DNA of 64,000 nucleotides from UBA5972 sp002430125 (GTDB taxonomy: Bacteria; Pseudomonadota; Alphaproteobacteria; Rhodobacterales; Rhodobacteraceae), in assembly GCA_937892915.1 (NCBI GenBank), contig CALBIC010000073.1, positions 15,296-79,295 of the forward strand, read 5' to 3'. This document shows, one piece after another, positions 43,422 to 52,534 of the stretch. Position numbers and translations under genes: made by a program. Below the pieces are notes generated by a model. The model was not told the DNA's origin, searched no databases, and saw nothing but the letters and a program-made list of their open reading frames with translations. Position 1 is the stretch's first letter, and every line of letters begins with the position of its first letter.

Positions 43422-44033
43422 ATGAGGCGTTTAACCGAGGGGCAGCTTGTAATCGCATCGCACAACAAGGGAAAACTTATTGAGATGCACAATCTATTGC
43501 AACCTTTTGGTGTAAACATTACGTCTGTTGCCGAACATGGATTGGTAGAGCCTGTTGAAACAGAAGATAACTTTGCTGGAAATTCCCGCCTAAAGGCGCA
43601 TTTCGCTGCTCGCGGAACCGGGTTGCCGGCCTTGTCCGATGACAGTGGGATCATTGTCGACGCACTGGATGGTGCGCCCGGCGTCTATACTGCAGATTGG
43701 GCAGAAACGCCGAACGGGCGCGACTTTCCGATGGCAATGCAAAAGGTCTGGGAATTGCTGGAAGAAAAATCCGCGCCGGAACCTCGGACCGCTCGATTTG
43801 TCTGCACCTTGTGTCTCGCGTGGCCAGATGGTGATGATTTGCTGTTTGAAGGATCGGTTGAAGGGCAGGTCGTCTGGCCAATGCGGGGTGCGAACGGTTT
43901 TGGCTTTGATCCAATTTTTCTGCCAACCGGTAAATCGCAGACATTTGGCGAAATGGACCCTGCTGAAAAGCACGCGATGAGTCATCGTGCCGTCGCGTTT
44001 GAAAAATTGGTTGCAAGCGTATTTCATGATTGA
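43422..44033 (+). CDS. rdgB: Non-canonical purine NTP pyrophosphatase (dITP/XTP)
   Basis: A 203-residue house-cleaning enzyme hydrolysing dITP and XTP. It has IASHNKGKLIEMHNLL, ETEDNFAGNSRLKAHFAA, LPALSDDSGIIVDALDGAPGVYTADWA, FGFDPIFLP and the SHRAVAFEKL end. It begins 1 bp after the rph stop and its last 8 bp overlap hemW; rph-rdgB-hemW is a conserved order. Confidence 0.96.
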   Translation: MRRLTEGQLVIASHNKGKLIEMHNLLQPFGVNITSVAEHGLVEPVETEDNFAGNSRLKAHFAARGTGLPALSDDSGIIVDALDGAPGVYTADWAETPNGRDFPMAMQKVWELLEEKSAPEPRTARFVCTLCLAWPDGDDLLFEGSVEGQVVWPMRGANGFGFDPIFLPTGKSQTFGEMDPAEKHAMSHRAVAFEKLVASVFHD

Positions 44034-45180
44034 AGATTGGCGTCAGGGTGGGTTCGGCATCTACATCCATTGGCCGTTTTGCCAGTCTAAATGTCCTTAC
44101 TGCGATTTTAACTCGCATGTAGTCTCGGACGTAGACTTTCACCAATGGGAACAGGCTTTCATTGCAGAAATCTCGCGTTATGCTTCGCAAGTCCCTGATC
44201 GGATTATTAATTCTGTATTTTTTGGCGGCGGAACACCAAGCTTGATGCCGCCAGCTCTTGTAAAGTCAATTTTGACCGCAATTTCTAATGGCTGGAACCT
44301 ATCAAACAACGCCGAGATTACACTAGAGGCCAACCCGACATCCTTTGAAATCAATAAGTTCAGAGGATTTTTTGATGCTGGTGTAAATCGGGTTTCCATT
44401 GGCGTTCAGGCACTAAATGACATAGATTTAGTCGCATTAGGTCGGCTGCATTCTGTGAAAGAAGCTTATTATGCCGTTGAAAAAGCTCAGGAAATATTCG
44501 AGAGAGTTAGTTTTGATCTGATTTACGCCCGGCAACATCAAACCTTTGGCGGCTGGCAAGCCGAGCTGTCTCAGGCTTTGGCATTGGGAACCGATCATCT
44601 ATCTCTATATCAACTAACTATCGAGGACGGAACTGCATTTGGACGACGTCATGCGGCAGGACGACTCAAAGGTCTTCCTTCCGACGAGTTGTCCGCCGAC
44701 CTTTATGCAATGACCCAAGTATTGACGCGAGCGGCTGGCCTACCGAACTACGAGATATCTAATCATGCGCGACCAGGTTCTGAATCACGCCACAATTTGC
44801 TCTATTGGAACTGCGGCGATTATGTCGGCGTTGGCCCAGGTGCGCACGGTCGACTGACATTCAGCGATCAGCGATTTGCAACCGAGACAGCGCTAATGCC
44901 AGCAGACTGGTTGTCAAATGCGCTATCTGGTGACGGTGAAAGCATCCGAGCGCGCCTCTCCACAACCGAAGAAACAGAGGAACGGTTAATGATGGGCTTG
45001 CGTTTATCAGAGGGCGTTGCAATTGACAGACTAGGTACTTTAAGTCAATCCCCATCTTTCTCTATTAAAATCAATGGCTTGGGCAACATGGGTTTGCTTT
45101 GGATGAAGGGTGGACGAATTGGCGTTTCTTCCTCGGGGCGGATTATTCTAAATGCTATTCTACGAGAGTTATTAGCGTGA
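44026..45180 (+). CDS. hemW: HemW-like radical SAM heme chaperone
   Basis: A 384-residue radical-SAM protein once annotated as oxygen-independent coproporphyrinogen oxidase; family members bind and deliver heme. It has IYIHWPFCQSKCPYCDFNSH with the CX3CX2C cluster, FFGGGTPSLM, ITLEANPTSFE, GVNRVSIGVQALND and GVGPGAHGR. The HemN-specific extra cysteine after CX2C is not seen (CDFNSH), which fits HemW. ATG 44026 lies within the rdgB end. Confidence 0.92.
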   Translation: MIEDWRQGGFGIYIHWPFCQSKCPYCDFNSHVVSDVDFHQWEQAFIAEISRYASQVPDRIINSVFFGGGTPSLMPPALVKSILTAISNGWNLSNNAEITLEANPTSFEINKFRGFFDAGVNRVSIGVQALNDIDLVALGRLHSVKEAYYAVEKAQEIFERVSFDLIYARQHQTFGGWQAELSQALALGTDHLSLYQLTIEDGTAFGRRHAAGRLKGLPSDELSADLYAMTQVLTRAAGLPNYEISNHARPGSESRHNLLYWNCGDYVGVGPGAHGRLTFSDQRFATETALMPADWLSNALSGDGESIRARLSTTEETEERLMMGLRLSEGVAIDRLGTLSQSPSFSIKINGLGNMGLLWMKGGRIGVSSSGRIILNAILRELLA

Positions 45181-45196
45181 CGCGCCTTAATATCGG

Positions 45197-45559
45197 GTGG
45201 CGCCCTTGCGGATAGTTTGGTTTATTTTCGGCTTCACAGCGCTGCTCTTGGGGGTAATCGGAGCGTTCTTGCCGTTATTGCCAACAGTACCGTTTCTGCT
45301 ATTGGCAGCATTTTGTTTTGCGCGATCATCAGATAGGTGTCACAGCTGGCTAGTTACACATCGCTCCCTTGGGCCATCTATTCAAGCATGGCAAAAAACC
45401 GGATCGATCGGTCGCCGCGCAAAAATTTTCGCCTCAGTATCTATACTTGCATCATTTTTTGTTTCCATAGCAATGGATGTGCCGATGGGCATTATGGGAG
45501 TTCAGGGCGTTGTACTGTTGGTGGTTTCTTACTTCATCTGGTCTAGGCCCGAGGCATAG
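45197..45559 (+). CDS. DUF454 (YbaN-like) inner-membrane protein
   Basis: A 120-residue membrane protein with segments at about 5-40 (IVWFIFGFTALLLGVIGAFLPLLPTVPFLLLA, quoted as region) and 80-115, and the family motif FCFARSSDRCHSWL. The GTG at 45197 is the first start after an in-frame TAA at 45188. It ends inside the parB 3' end (17 bp overlap, convergent). The function is unknown. Confidence 0.82.
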   Translation: MAPLRIVWFIFGFTALLLGVIGAFLPLLPTVPFLLLAAFCFARSSDRCHSWLVTHRSLGPSIQAWQKTGSIGRRAKIFASVSILASFFVSIAMDVPMGIMGVQGVVLLVVSYFIWSRPEA

Positions 45560-46448
45560 AAGACGTTAAAATCCGGCAAATTTCATCAAGTTGATCAAGG
45601 TTGTTATACGTTAAAGTTACCGTGCCATTTGAGGCCTTTACATTGTGATCGACGGTTACTTTCATCCCGATGTTTAGGGATAGATCCTGTTCCAGTGCTT
45701 TCGTATCAGCGTCTTTTTCAACGTTGATTTTGTTTGTGGATTTTGCTTTGTTAACTGGATTTTTTGCAAGGCTTTCTGCCTGTCGCACAGACAATCCTTT
45801 TGAGATTATCTGACGCGCCAAAAGCGCCGGGTCTTCAGCTGGAACCAATGCTCTGGCATGGCCAGCAGACAGTTTTCCGTTGCGCAGGTAACCCAGCACC
45901 TCTTCAGGCAAATTTAATAATCGGATTAAGTTGGCGATGTGGCTACGACTTTTGCTGAGTGATTCCGCCAGCTTTTCTTGCGTGTGCCCAAATTTATCCA
46001 TCAACTGTCGATAGGCAAGCGCCTCTTCGACCGGGTTAAGATCTGCGCGTTGAATGTTTTCAATGATTGCGATTTCAATAGCTTCCGTGTCATTCAGTTT
46101 GCGCACAAGCACCGGTACTTCATGAAGGTTGGCCAACTGTGCAGCGCGCCAACGACGTTCGCCTGCAACAATTTGAAATTCGTCCGGCAAATTCGGCACC
46201 GGCCTGACGATCAACGGTTGAATAATCCCCTTTTCCCGGATGGAGGCAGCAAGAGTCGCTAAATCTTCTTTCGAAAAATCGCGCCTTGGCTGATCTGGAT
46301 TCGGATGCAACTTTTCTATCGGTACGAGCCGGTCCGCAGCTCTATCCGACGACCGCGCGCCATTTCTCTCGGGTTGTTTATCCAAATTAACGTCAGCCAT
46401 AAGAGCTGACAAGCCACGGCCCAGACCGCGGCGTTCAGAAGCTTTCAT
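45543..46448 (-). CDS. parB: Chromosome partitioning protein ParB
   Basis: A 301-residue CTPase/DNA clamp that loads at parS. It has GRGLSALMAD at the N-terminus, the ParB/Sulfiredoxin core with ERRWRAAQLA, IENIQRADLNPVEEALAYRQLM, the HTH FGHTQEKLAESLSKSRSHIANLIRLL, and the C-terminal dimerisation region (VTLTYNNLDQLDEICRIL). Its targets are very likely the parS sites at 47847 and 49767. Overlaps parA by 4 bp. Confidence 0.96.
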   Translation of the reverse strand: MKASERRGLGRGLSALMADVNLDKQPERNGARSSDRAADRLVPIEKLHPNPDQPRRDFSKEDLATLAASIREKGIIQPLIVRPVPNLPDEFQIVAGERRWRAAQLANLHEVPVLVRKLNDTEAIEIAIIENIQRADLNPVEEALAYRQLMDKFGHTQEKLAESLSKSRSHIANLIRLLNLPEEVLGYLRNGKLSAGHARALVPAEDPALLARQIISKGLSVRQAESLAKNPVNKAKSTNKINVEKDADTKALEQDLSLNIGMKVTVDHNVKASNGTVTLTYNNLDQLDEICRILTSSMPRA

Positions 46449-47281
46449 GTTTTCAATCCCTTATCGAGTGAAGACGAAACTTTTCCATGCTTGCGAAGAA
46501 TTTCCGCCGCCAGTTTTTGGTAAGCGATACTGCCCTTGCTGGTGTGGTCATAAATCAAAGCGGGCATTGCAAAGGATGGCGCCTCCGACAGGCGCACATT
46601 GCGTGGGATTACTGTATTGAACACCAAATCACCCAAATTTCCCCGAACATCGCGTTCAACTTGCAGTGACAAATTGTTGCGCGCATCAAACATTGTCAGG
46701 ACAATTCCTTCGATCCTTAAGTCGGCATTCAAGTTTTGGCGAACTTCGCGAATTGTCAACATCAACTGCGACAGACCTTCAAGTGCAAAAAACTCGCATT
46801 GTAGAGGTACAAGTACGGAGTGAGCAGCGACCATAGCGTTCAACGTCAACAGGTTGAGGGAGGGAGGGCAATCAATCAATATATAGTCAAGGTCGAATGC
46901 ATTAAATGCCGAGCCTCGCAAAATCTTGCGCAGTTGGACTGCCCTTCCGGCGGTATCAGCAAGTTCGATATCCGCCGAACTTAAGTCTGTGGTCGAAGGA
47001 ATAAGATAAAGATTCGGTATCTGGGTTTCGTAAACAATGTCTTCGGGCCGGGCATCCGTCAACAACAAATCATACGACGTCAAATCCCGCTTGTCAGCCG
47101 ACAATCCCATTCCGGTTGACGCGTTACCTTGTGGGTCAATATCAATTAACATCACCCGTTTTCCGACTGCCGCAAGACCGGTGCCCACGTTAATCGCCGT
47201 CGTCGTTTTTCCTACACCGCCCTTTTGATTTGCAATTGCAATTATCTTGGGCCGAGGGTTGGTCTCGTAGTCTTCAGACAC
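46445..47281 (-). CDS. parA: Chromosome partitioning ATPase ParA (Soj)
   Basis: A 278-residue deviant Walker ATPase driving origin segregation. It has IIAIANQKGGVGKTTTAINV, IDIDPQGNASTGMG, DYILIDCPPSLNLLT and the late VIPRNVRLSEAPSF. It sits between rsmG (8 bp overlap) and parB, with parS sites just upstream, giving a complete ParABS module. Confidence 0.97.
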   Translation of the reverse strand: MSEDYETNPRPKIIAIANQKGGVGKTTTAINVGTGLAAVGKRVMLIDIDPQGNASTGMGLSADKRDLTSYDLLLTDARPEDIVYETQIPNLYLIPSTTDLSSADIELADTAGRAVQLRKILRGSAFNAFDLDYILIDCPPSLNLLTLNAMVAAHSVLVPLQCEFFALEGLSQLMLTIREVRQNLNADLRIEGIVLTMFDARNNLSLQVERDVRGNLGDLVFNTVIPRNVRLSEAPSFAMPALIYDHTSKGSIAYQKLAAEILRKHGKVSSSLDKGLKT

Positions 47282-47906
47282 GCACTATTCTTTCGATTTT
47301 CAGGATGACACCGTTTACATCGGTAATGCTTGGTATTTTCTGAAGCTCGAATTTCCAATTTTTTCGGGCCTCGGTCAACTCGGATTCGTGGTTTTCGCCC
47401 TTTGACAGCAAACAAATAGTATTATCGTTGGAAAGCCGAGTGACATATTCAAATATTTTGGAAACCGGTGCCAGAGCGCGAGCCGAGATGACGTCCGCCG
47501 CAGCAGGCGGCAGTTTTTCCGCGCGTTCAATAGCTATTTTTGGTGTTATGCCCGTTTCTTGGCTTACCTTTAGTAAAAAACTCGCCTTGCGTGCATCACT
47601 TTCAACCAATGTCACCGATAAACTTGGATCGTATTCAACAGCTAAGATTGCGACAATTAGTCCGGGGAACCCTCCGCCCGAGCCCAAGTCCAGCCATGTT
47701 TTTGTGTTTTTCGGCCGCAAATTCCAAAGCTGCGCTGAATCGAGAAAGTGGCGGATCCAAACCTGTGAGATCGTTGACTGACCGACCAAGTTTATTGCTG
47801 GGTTCCACTTGAGAAGGAGGGATTCGTAAATCTTTAATCGCTCAATTGTTTCACGTGAAACATTCATTGTGTTTTGAAAAGTATTCTGCCCATCGTCCGA
47901 CGTCAT
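47274..47906 (-). CDS. rsmG: 16S rRNA (guanine-527-N7)-methyltransferase RsmG
   Basis: A 210-residue AdoMet methyltransferase (formerly GidB). It has KWNPAINLVGQSTI, WIRHFLDSAQL, LDLGSGGGFPGLIVAI and VISARALAPVSKIFEY. The ATG at 47906 shares its A with the mnmG TGA; a second ATG (47867, MNVSRETIERL) starts the conserved part. The NVSRET codons are themselves the parS palindrome at 47847. Confidence 0.95.
   Translation of the reverse strand: MTSDDGQNTFQNTMNVSRETIERLKIYESLLLKWNPAINLVGQSTISQVWIRHFLDSAQLWNLRPKNTKTWLDLGSGGGFPGLIVAILAVEYDPSLSVTLVESDARKASFLLKVSQETGITPKIAIERAEKLPPAAADVISARALAPVSKIFEYVTRLSNDNTICLLSKGENHESELTEARKNWKFELQKIPSITDVNGVILKIERIVRV
47847..47862. other. parS: parS centromere site 1
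   Basis: TGTTTCACGTGAAACA, a perfect 16-bp palindrome identical to the canonical ParB-binding site. It lies inside the first codons of rsmG, encoding N-V-S-R-E-T on the minus strand. It is 0.6 kb upstream of parA. Confidence 0.95.
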
Positions 47907-49783
47907 CAAACTGTCTTTTTCTTGCGTTGTTGCTTCAGTCTCGCCAGAACAAGCGTCAGGGCTGCAGGCGTCATCCCGTCAATTCGGCCAGCCTGCCCCA
48001 GTGTTCGTGGCTGAACTTTAGCAAGCTTCGATTTAAGTTCGTTGGACAGACCCGCAATGTCGTCATAAGAAAACCCATCAGGAACTTCGTGAGCCTCGTC
48101 ACGTTCAAGGGCAGCGATGTCCGCAGTTTGCCGTTCGATATAATGCGCGTATAGAGCATCCCGTTCGATTTGAAGTGCAGTTTCTGGTTCGATTTCAGTG
48201 AGTTCCGGCCAAATGCGACCTAAGTCAGCAAAATTTATATCAGGATAGGATAGTAACCCCAAACCTGTGCGCCTTACACCATCCTGATTAACCTTTAGGC
48301 CCGCGGCAATTGCCTGCGTAGACGTTAAAGAAACTTTGACTAAGACGCTCCTAGCACCGGATATTTTTTCCATTTTATTAAGGAAGGATGTTTTTCTGTC
48401 TTCGGTAATACATCCCAATTCGATGCCAACCGTCGTCAAGCGTTGATCCGCATTATCGGCCCTTAGCGATAGCCGATATTCTGCCCGCGATGTAAACATT
48501 CTGTAAGGTTCAGAAACGCCGCGCGTAACTAAGTCGTCGATCATAACGCCGATATAGGCCTCGGCCCTGGAAAACAGAATTGGCGGTCTGTTTTGCGCTG
48601 CCAGCGCGGCATTTAATCCAGCGACCAACCCTTGTGCAGCGGCCTCCTCGTAACCGGTTGTTCCATTGATCTGGCCAGCCAAGTACAATCCCTCGACCGC
48701 CTTGAGTTCAAGTGTCGGTCGCAAGGCGCGAGGATCGACAAAATCGTATTCAATCGCATAACCTGGTTGCAATATTTTAGCGTTTTCAAGCCCCTTTATC
48801 GAGGCGACATACTGTTCTTGCACTGCAACCGGTAACGATGTTGAAATCCCGTTCGGGTAAATCGTATGGTCGTTAAGCCCCTCTGGCTCAAGAAATATCT
48901 GATGTGAATCTTTCTCAGCAAACCGTACTATCTTGTCCTCGATTGAAGGGCAATATCGAGGGCCAACGCCTTCGATATGTCCACCATAAATCGCCGACTT
49001 GCTAAGGTTTTGTTCAATAATTTCATGTGTTTGCTGGTTTGTATGGGTGATCCCGCACGAAACTTGGCGTACAAAAGGTTTATTGGATAAAAATGAAAAC
49101 ATCACCGGGTCATCGTCGCCTGGCTGACTTTCCAGACTATCCCAATTGATTGTTCGTCCATCAAGTCGCGGGGGCGTTCCGGTTTTCAGCCGGCCAAGCG
49201 GCAAGCCCAGCGCGTCTACCCTTTCGGCGAGTGGTATCGAGGGCTTGTCGCCCATCCTCCCTCCGGGTCGCGATTCATCGCCTATGTGGATTACGCCCCT
49301 TAAGAATGTGCCGGTCGTTAGAACCACCCGTTGTGATGAAACGGTTGATCCATCGGCCAGAATCACGCCTGCAGCTTTGTTTGCAGATATTCTTAGGTCC
49401 GAGACCTCGGCTTCGATAATCGTCAAATTCGGCTGTAACTTCATCTCGGCCTGCATCGCCTGCCGGTAAAGTGCGCGGTCAGCCTGCGCTCGCGGCCCCT
49501 GAACGGCTGGTCCCTTGCGGCGATTAAGCAGACGAAATTGGATACCCGCGCGGTCTGCAACCTTGCCCATCAGACCACCAAGGGCGTCGATTTCCCTAAC
49601 GAGATGCCCCTTACCAAGGCCACCGATCGCCGGGTTGCAGGACATTTCACCTATTTTTGCAAAGCTATGTGTAATCAGCGCGGTCTTCGCACCCAATCGG
49701 GCGGCCGCATGCGCGGCGTCGGCACCTGCATGCCCGCCACCGATAACTACAACGTCAAAATCCCAATGTTTCACGTGAAACAT
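47906..49783 (-). CDS. mnmG: tRNA uridine-5-carboxymethylaminomethyl synthesis enzyme MnmG
   Basis: A 625-residue FAD protein (formerly GidA) that modifies wobble uridine with MnmE. It has the FAD site VVVIGGGHAGADAAHAAARLG, EMSCNPAIGGLGKGHLVREIDALGG (region), GPRAQADRALYRQAM, TGTFLRG, and the late GTTGYEEAAAQG and RAEYRLSLRADNAD. Its first codons (MFHVKH) form parS site 2. Followed directly by rsmG. Confidence 0.97.
   Translation of the reverse strand: MFHVKHWDFDVVVIGGGHAGADAAHAAARLGAKTALITHSFAKIGEMSCNPAIGGLGKGHLVREIDALGGLMGKVADRAGIQFRLLNRRKGPAVQGPRAQADRALYRQAMQAEMKLQPNLTIIEAEVSDLRISANKAAGVILADGSTVSSQRVVLTTGTFLRGVIHIGDESRPGGRMGDKPSIPLAERVDALGLPLGRLKTGTPPRLDGRTINWDSLESQPGDDDPVMFSFLSNKPFVRQVSCGITHTNQQTHEIIEQNLSKSAIYGGHIEGVGPRYCPSIEDKIVRFAEKDSHQIFLEPEGLNDHTIYPNGISTSLPVAVQEQYVASIKGLENAKILQPGYAIEYDFVDPRALRPTLELKAVEGLYLAGQINGTTGYEEAAAQGLVAGLNAALAAQNRPPILFSRAEAYIGVMIDDLVTRGVSEPYRMFTSRAEYRLSLRADNADQRLTTVGIELGCITEDRKTSFLNKMEKISGARSVLVKVSLTSTQAIAAGLKVNQDGVRRTGLGLLSYPDINFADLGRIWPELTEIEPETALQIERDALYAHYIERQTADIAALERDEAHEVPDGFSYDDIAGLSNELKSKLAKVQPRTLGQAGRIDGMTPAALTLVLARLKQQRKKKTV
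49767..49782. other. parS: parS centromere site 2
   Basis: A second perfect TGTTTCACGTGAAACA, exactly 1,920 bp from the first. It starts one base inside the mnmG ATG and encodes M-F-H-V-K-H. Embedding parS in mnmG and rsmG 5' ends recurs in alphaproteobacterial origin regions. Confidence 0.95.
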
Positions 49784-49786
49784 TCC

Positions 49787-51082
49787 CTATTTCCCGAGGC
49801 AAAAGCTCGCAAAGATTTCATCCAGTACATGCTCTACGTCTACTCGGCCAATCAAAGAATCAAGCGAACGGATCGCACGATGAAGATCGGCCGATGCAAA
49901 CTCGGCTTTGTCACGCCCGCTTAGTACACTATCGCGGGCCGAATCCAACAGAGAAATCGCAGCGTCAATTGCCAGTCGATGTCGGATATGAGTGGCTGTA
50001 GCAGCACCTGATGCACGCTTATTGAGCCGCGATTGGATTTCAGAGATAAGACCAGATACCCCGTCGCCAGTCAGACCAGAAACAGATATCACATTGTTAT
50101 CATGAAATAAATCAGATTTCCCAAACACCACGATATCGTCCGGCTCTGGTTTTATCCCAAGGTCCGAACTGTCGCCACTCGCGACCAGAAAAACCCGCAG
50201 GTCCGCATGCCTTGCGCGCATTTTCGCTCGTTCAACGCCTAGCCCTTCGACGTGATCGGTAGTTTCACGGAGGCCCGCTGTATCAAGTATTGTGACCGGT
50301 AAGCCACCGAGATCCATCCGAACCTCGATCACGTCGCGAGTCGTTCCGGCGATTTCAGATGTGATCGCTGCGTCGCGCCCTGCCAAACGATTTAAAAGTG
50401 TGGATTTCCCGATGTTCGGTGGGCCAACAATTGCCACTTCAAAGCCTTCGCGGATGCGCTCGGCAATATGGCTGCCCTTGGATTCTGTGGTCAGTGATTC
50501 CTGGGTTCGGTCCAATAATTCCAGAACTTCGGGCGACACATCAACCGGCACATCCTCGTCGACGAAATCTATGGTCGCTTCAATCAACGAAACGGCGCGG
50601 ATCAGATCCCGACGCCAAGTTTCCGCTTTGGCGCCTAATGCCCCGTCAAAGACCCGCATCGCCTGCTTTCGCTGCGCTTCAGTTTCCGCTTCGATCAGAT
50701 CGCCCAAGCCTTCGACCTGGGTTAAATCCAAACACCCGTTTTCCAGCGCGCGGCGGGTGAACTCACCTGGTTCGGCCAAGCGCAACCCCGGCATTTGACC
50801 TAGCGCCTTCAGCAAAGCCGCTATTATCGCTGTGCTGCCATGAACGTGGAATTCCGCTACATCTTCACCCGTAAAGCTGTGCCCTTCTTCAAAACGCAAC
50901 ACCAAGGCGTCGTCGATAACGCCAAGGTCACTGACCGATAGCGTTCGCAGAGTTGCCAGTCGAGGCAGTGGCGGCGGCCCAGACAGCGTTTCGAGGGCTT
51001 GGTGGGCCAATACGCCTGAAACCCGCACAATGGCAACGCCAGCCTTTCCCTGCGCTGATGCGAGGGCAAATATTGTGTCCAT
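49787..51082 (-). CDS. mnmE: tRNA modification GTPase MnmE
   Basis: A 431-residue GTPase (formerly TrmE) partnering MnmG. An N-terminal formyl-THF-binding domain (DTIFALASAQGKAGVAIVRVSG, EGHSFTGEDVAEFHVHGS) leads to a helical domain, a G domain (GPPNIGKSTLLNRL, GTTRDVIEV, DTAGLRETTDHVEGLGVERA) and the C-terminal FCLGK with the catalytic Cys. AGGAG precedes the ATG. Three bases separate its stop from mnmG. Confidence 0.97.
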   Translation of the reverse strand: MDTIFALASAQGKAGVAIVRVSGVLAHQALETLSGPPPLPRLATLRTLSVSDLGVIDDALVLRFEEGHSFTGEDVAEFHVHGSTAIIAALLKALGQMPGLRLAEPGEFTRRALENGCLDLTQVEGLGDLIEAETEAQRKQAMRVFDGALGAKAETWRRDLIRAVSLIEATIDFVDEDVPVDVSPEVLELLDRTQESLTTESKGSHIAERIREGFEVAIVGPPNIGKSTLLNRLAGRDAAITSEIAGTTRDVIEVRMDLGGLPVTILDTAGLRETTDHVEGLGVERAKMRARHADLRVFLVASGDSSDLGIKPEPDDIVVFGKSDLFHDNNVISVSGLTGDGVSGLISEIQSRLNKRASGAATATHIRHRLAIDAAISLLDSARDSVLSGRDKAEFASADLHRAIRSLDSLIGRVDVEHVLDEIFASFCLGK

Positions 51083-51128
51083 GTCACCCGCTCCTGCCGA
51101 TAATGACGGGAACTTCCCGACTCTGGGG

Positions 51129-52400
51129 TTAGGAATTCATCGAGTCAAAGAATTCCGCATTCGATTTTGCAGCCTTCAACTTACCGAGCAAGAACTCGAT
51201 CGCGTCAGTTGTACCCATCGGGTTCAGAATTCGGCGCAGCATGAATGTCTTGCTCAGATTGACTTTATCAACCAACAGTTCTTCTTTTCGAGTGCCTGAT
51301 TTCAGAATGTCGATGGCCGGGAAGACGCGTTTGTCAGCGATCTTGCGATCAAGAACCAATTCACTGTTACCGGTGCCCTTGAATTCTTCAAAGATAACCT
51401 CGTCCATCCGGCTGCCGGTTTCAATAAGCGCCGTCGCAATGATGGTCAATGAACCACCTTCTTCGATATTCCGGGCGGCCCCAAAGAAACGTTTCGGGCG
51501 CTGTAAAGCATTGGCATCCACGCCACCGGTCAGAACCTTACCCGACGACGGAACAACGGTGTTAAAAGCCCGCCCAAGCCGCGTGATACTATCAAGAAGG
51601 ATCACAACATCACGTTTGTGTTCAACCAGACGTTTGGCCTTTTCGATCACCATTTCCGCAACCGCAACGTGACGTGTTGCCGGTTCGTCAAATGTAGACG
51701 AGATAACCTCACCTTTGACCGATCTCTGCATGTCGGTCACTTCTTCCGGGCGCTCATCAATCAGCAACACAATCAGATAACATTCCGGGTGATTCTTTGC
51801 GATAGAATGCGCAATATTTTGCAAAATTACCGTTTTACCGGTCCGCGGAGGCGCCACGATCAACCCGCGCTGGCCTTTACCGATAGGCGCAACAAGGTCG
51901 ATCACACGTGCCGTTTTATCTTTGATCGTCGGATCTTCGATTTCCATGATCAGCCGTTCATCGGGGTAAAGAGGTGTCAGGTTATCAAAATGAACCTTAT
52001 GTTTAGCCAGTTCCGGATCGGCGAAATTAATCAGTGTGACCTTGGTCAAGCCAAAATAGCTTTCGTTTTCTTCCGGGGCTTTCATCACACCCATGACGGT
52101 GTCGCCAGTCCGCAGCGAAAACTTTCGCAAAAGAGTCGGGCTGACGTAAATATCATCGGGTCCGGGCAGATAGTTTGCCTCGGGCGAACGCAAAAAACCA
52201 AACCCGTCCTGCATCACTTCAAGCACGCCGTCACCGGAAATTTCAACGCCTTCTTCGGCGTTTTCTTTCAGGATGGCGAACATCATGTCGCCTTTGCGCA
52301 TGGTCGTGGCATTCTCGATCTCAAGCTCTTCTGCCATCGCCAGCAAGTCGGCAGGGCTTTTCGCTTTAAGTTCAGACAGAAACATTTTTTCTTGGGTCAT
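51129..52400 (-). CDS. rho: Transcription termination factor Rho
   Basis: A 423-residue hexameric RNA helicase. It has an N-terminal helix bundle (FLSELKAKSPADLLAMAEEL), the RNA-binding cold-shock-like fold (GVLEVMQDGFGFLRSPEANYLPGPDDIYVSP region), Walker A PPRTGKTVILQNIA, LLIDERPEEVTDMQRSV, LLDSITRLGRAFNTV and the Q/R-loop area. Complete and normal length. mnmE follows 47 bp on. Confidence 0.98.
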   Translation of the reverse strand: MTQEKMFLSELKAKSPADLLAMAEELEIENATTMRKGDMMFAILKENAEEGVEISGDGVLEVMQDGFGFLRSPEANYLPGPDDIYVSPTLLRKFSLRTGDTVMGVMKAPEENESYFGLTKVTLINFADPELAKHKVHFDNLTPLYPDERLIMEIEDPTIKDKTARVIDLVAPIGKGQRGLIVAPPRTGKTVILQNIAHSIAKNHPECYLIVLLIDERPEEVTDMQRSVKGEVISSTFDEPATRHVAVAEMVIEKAKRLVEHKRDVVILLDSITRLGRAFNTVVPSSGKVLTGGVDANALQRPKRFFGAARNIEEGGSLTIIATALIETGSRMDEVIFEEFKGTGNSELVLDRKIADKRVFPAIDILKSGTRKEELLVDKVNLSKTFMLRRILNPMGTTDAIEFLLGKLKAAKSNAEFFDSMNS

Positions 52401-52498
52401 GGTGAAATCCGTATATCCAACAGGTTTGCTTGCCTGCGGGTGATAAATTGTGGTTCAGGAATCGTCTTTGGCGGCCGGACGGCCAGACTGGGAAGCTC

Positions 52499-52526
52499 TT
52501 TACACTGTTTCTGACGAAATTGTCAA
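52499..52526 (-). promoter_or_regulatory. Candidate promoter for rho
   Basis: On the minus strand TTGACA (52526-52521) is followed after 16 bp by TGTAAA (52504-52499), a good -35 with a moderate -10. It lies in the 134-bp gap between hemJ and rho, leaving a leader of roughly 90 nt in which Rho autoregulation could act. Confidence 0.45.
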
Positions 52527-52534
52527 ATACGTCG

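Noticed and set aside
51100..51117. Inverted repeat CGGGAA-C-TTCCCG between rho and mnmE considered as a terminator
   Set aside because: One-base loop is sterically impossible for an RNA hairpin, and no T-tract follows; could at most be a protein-binding palindrome.
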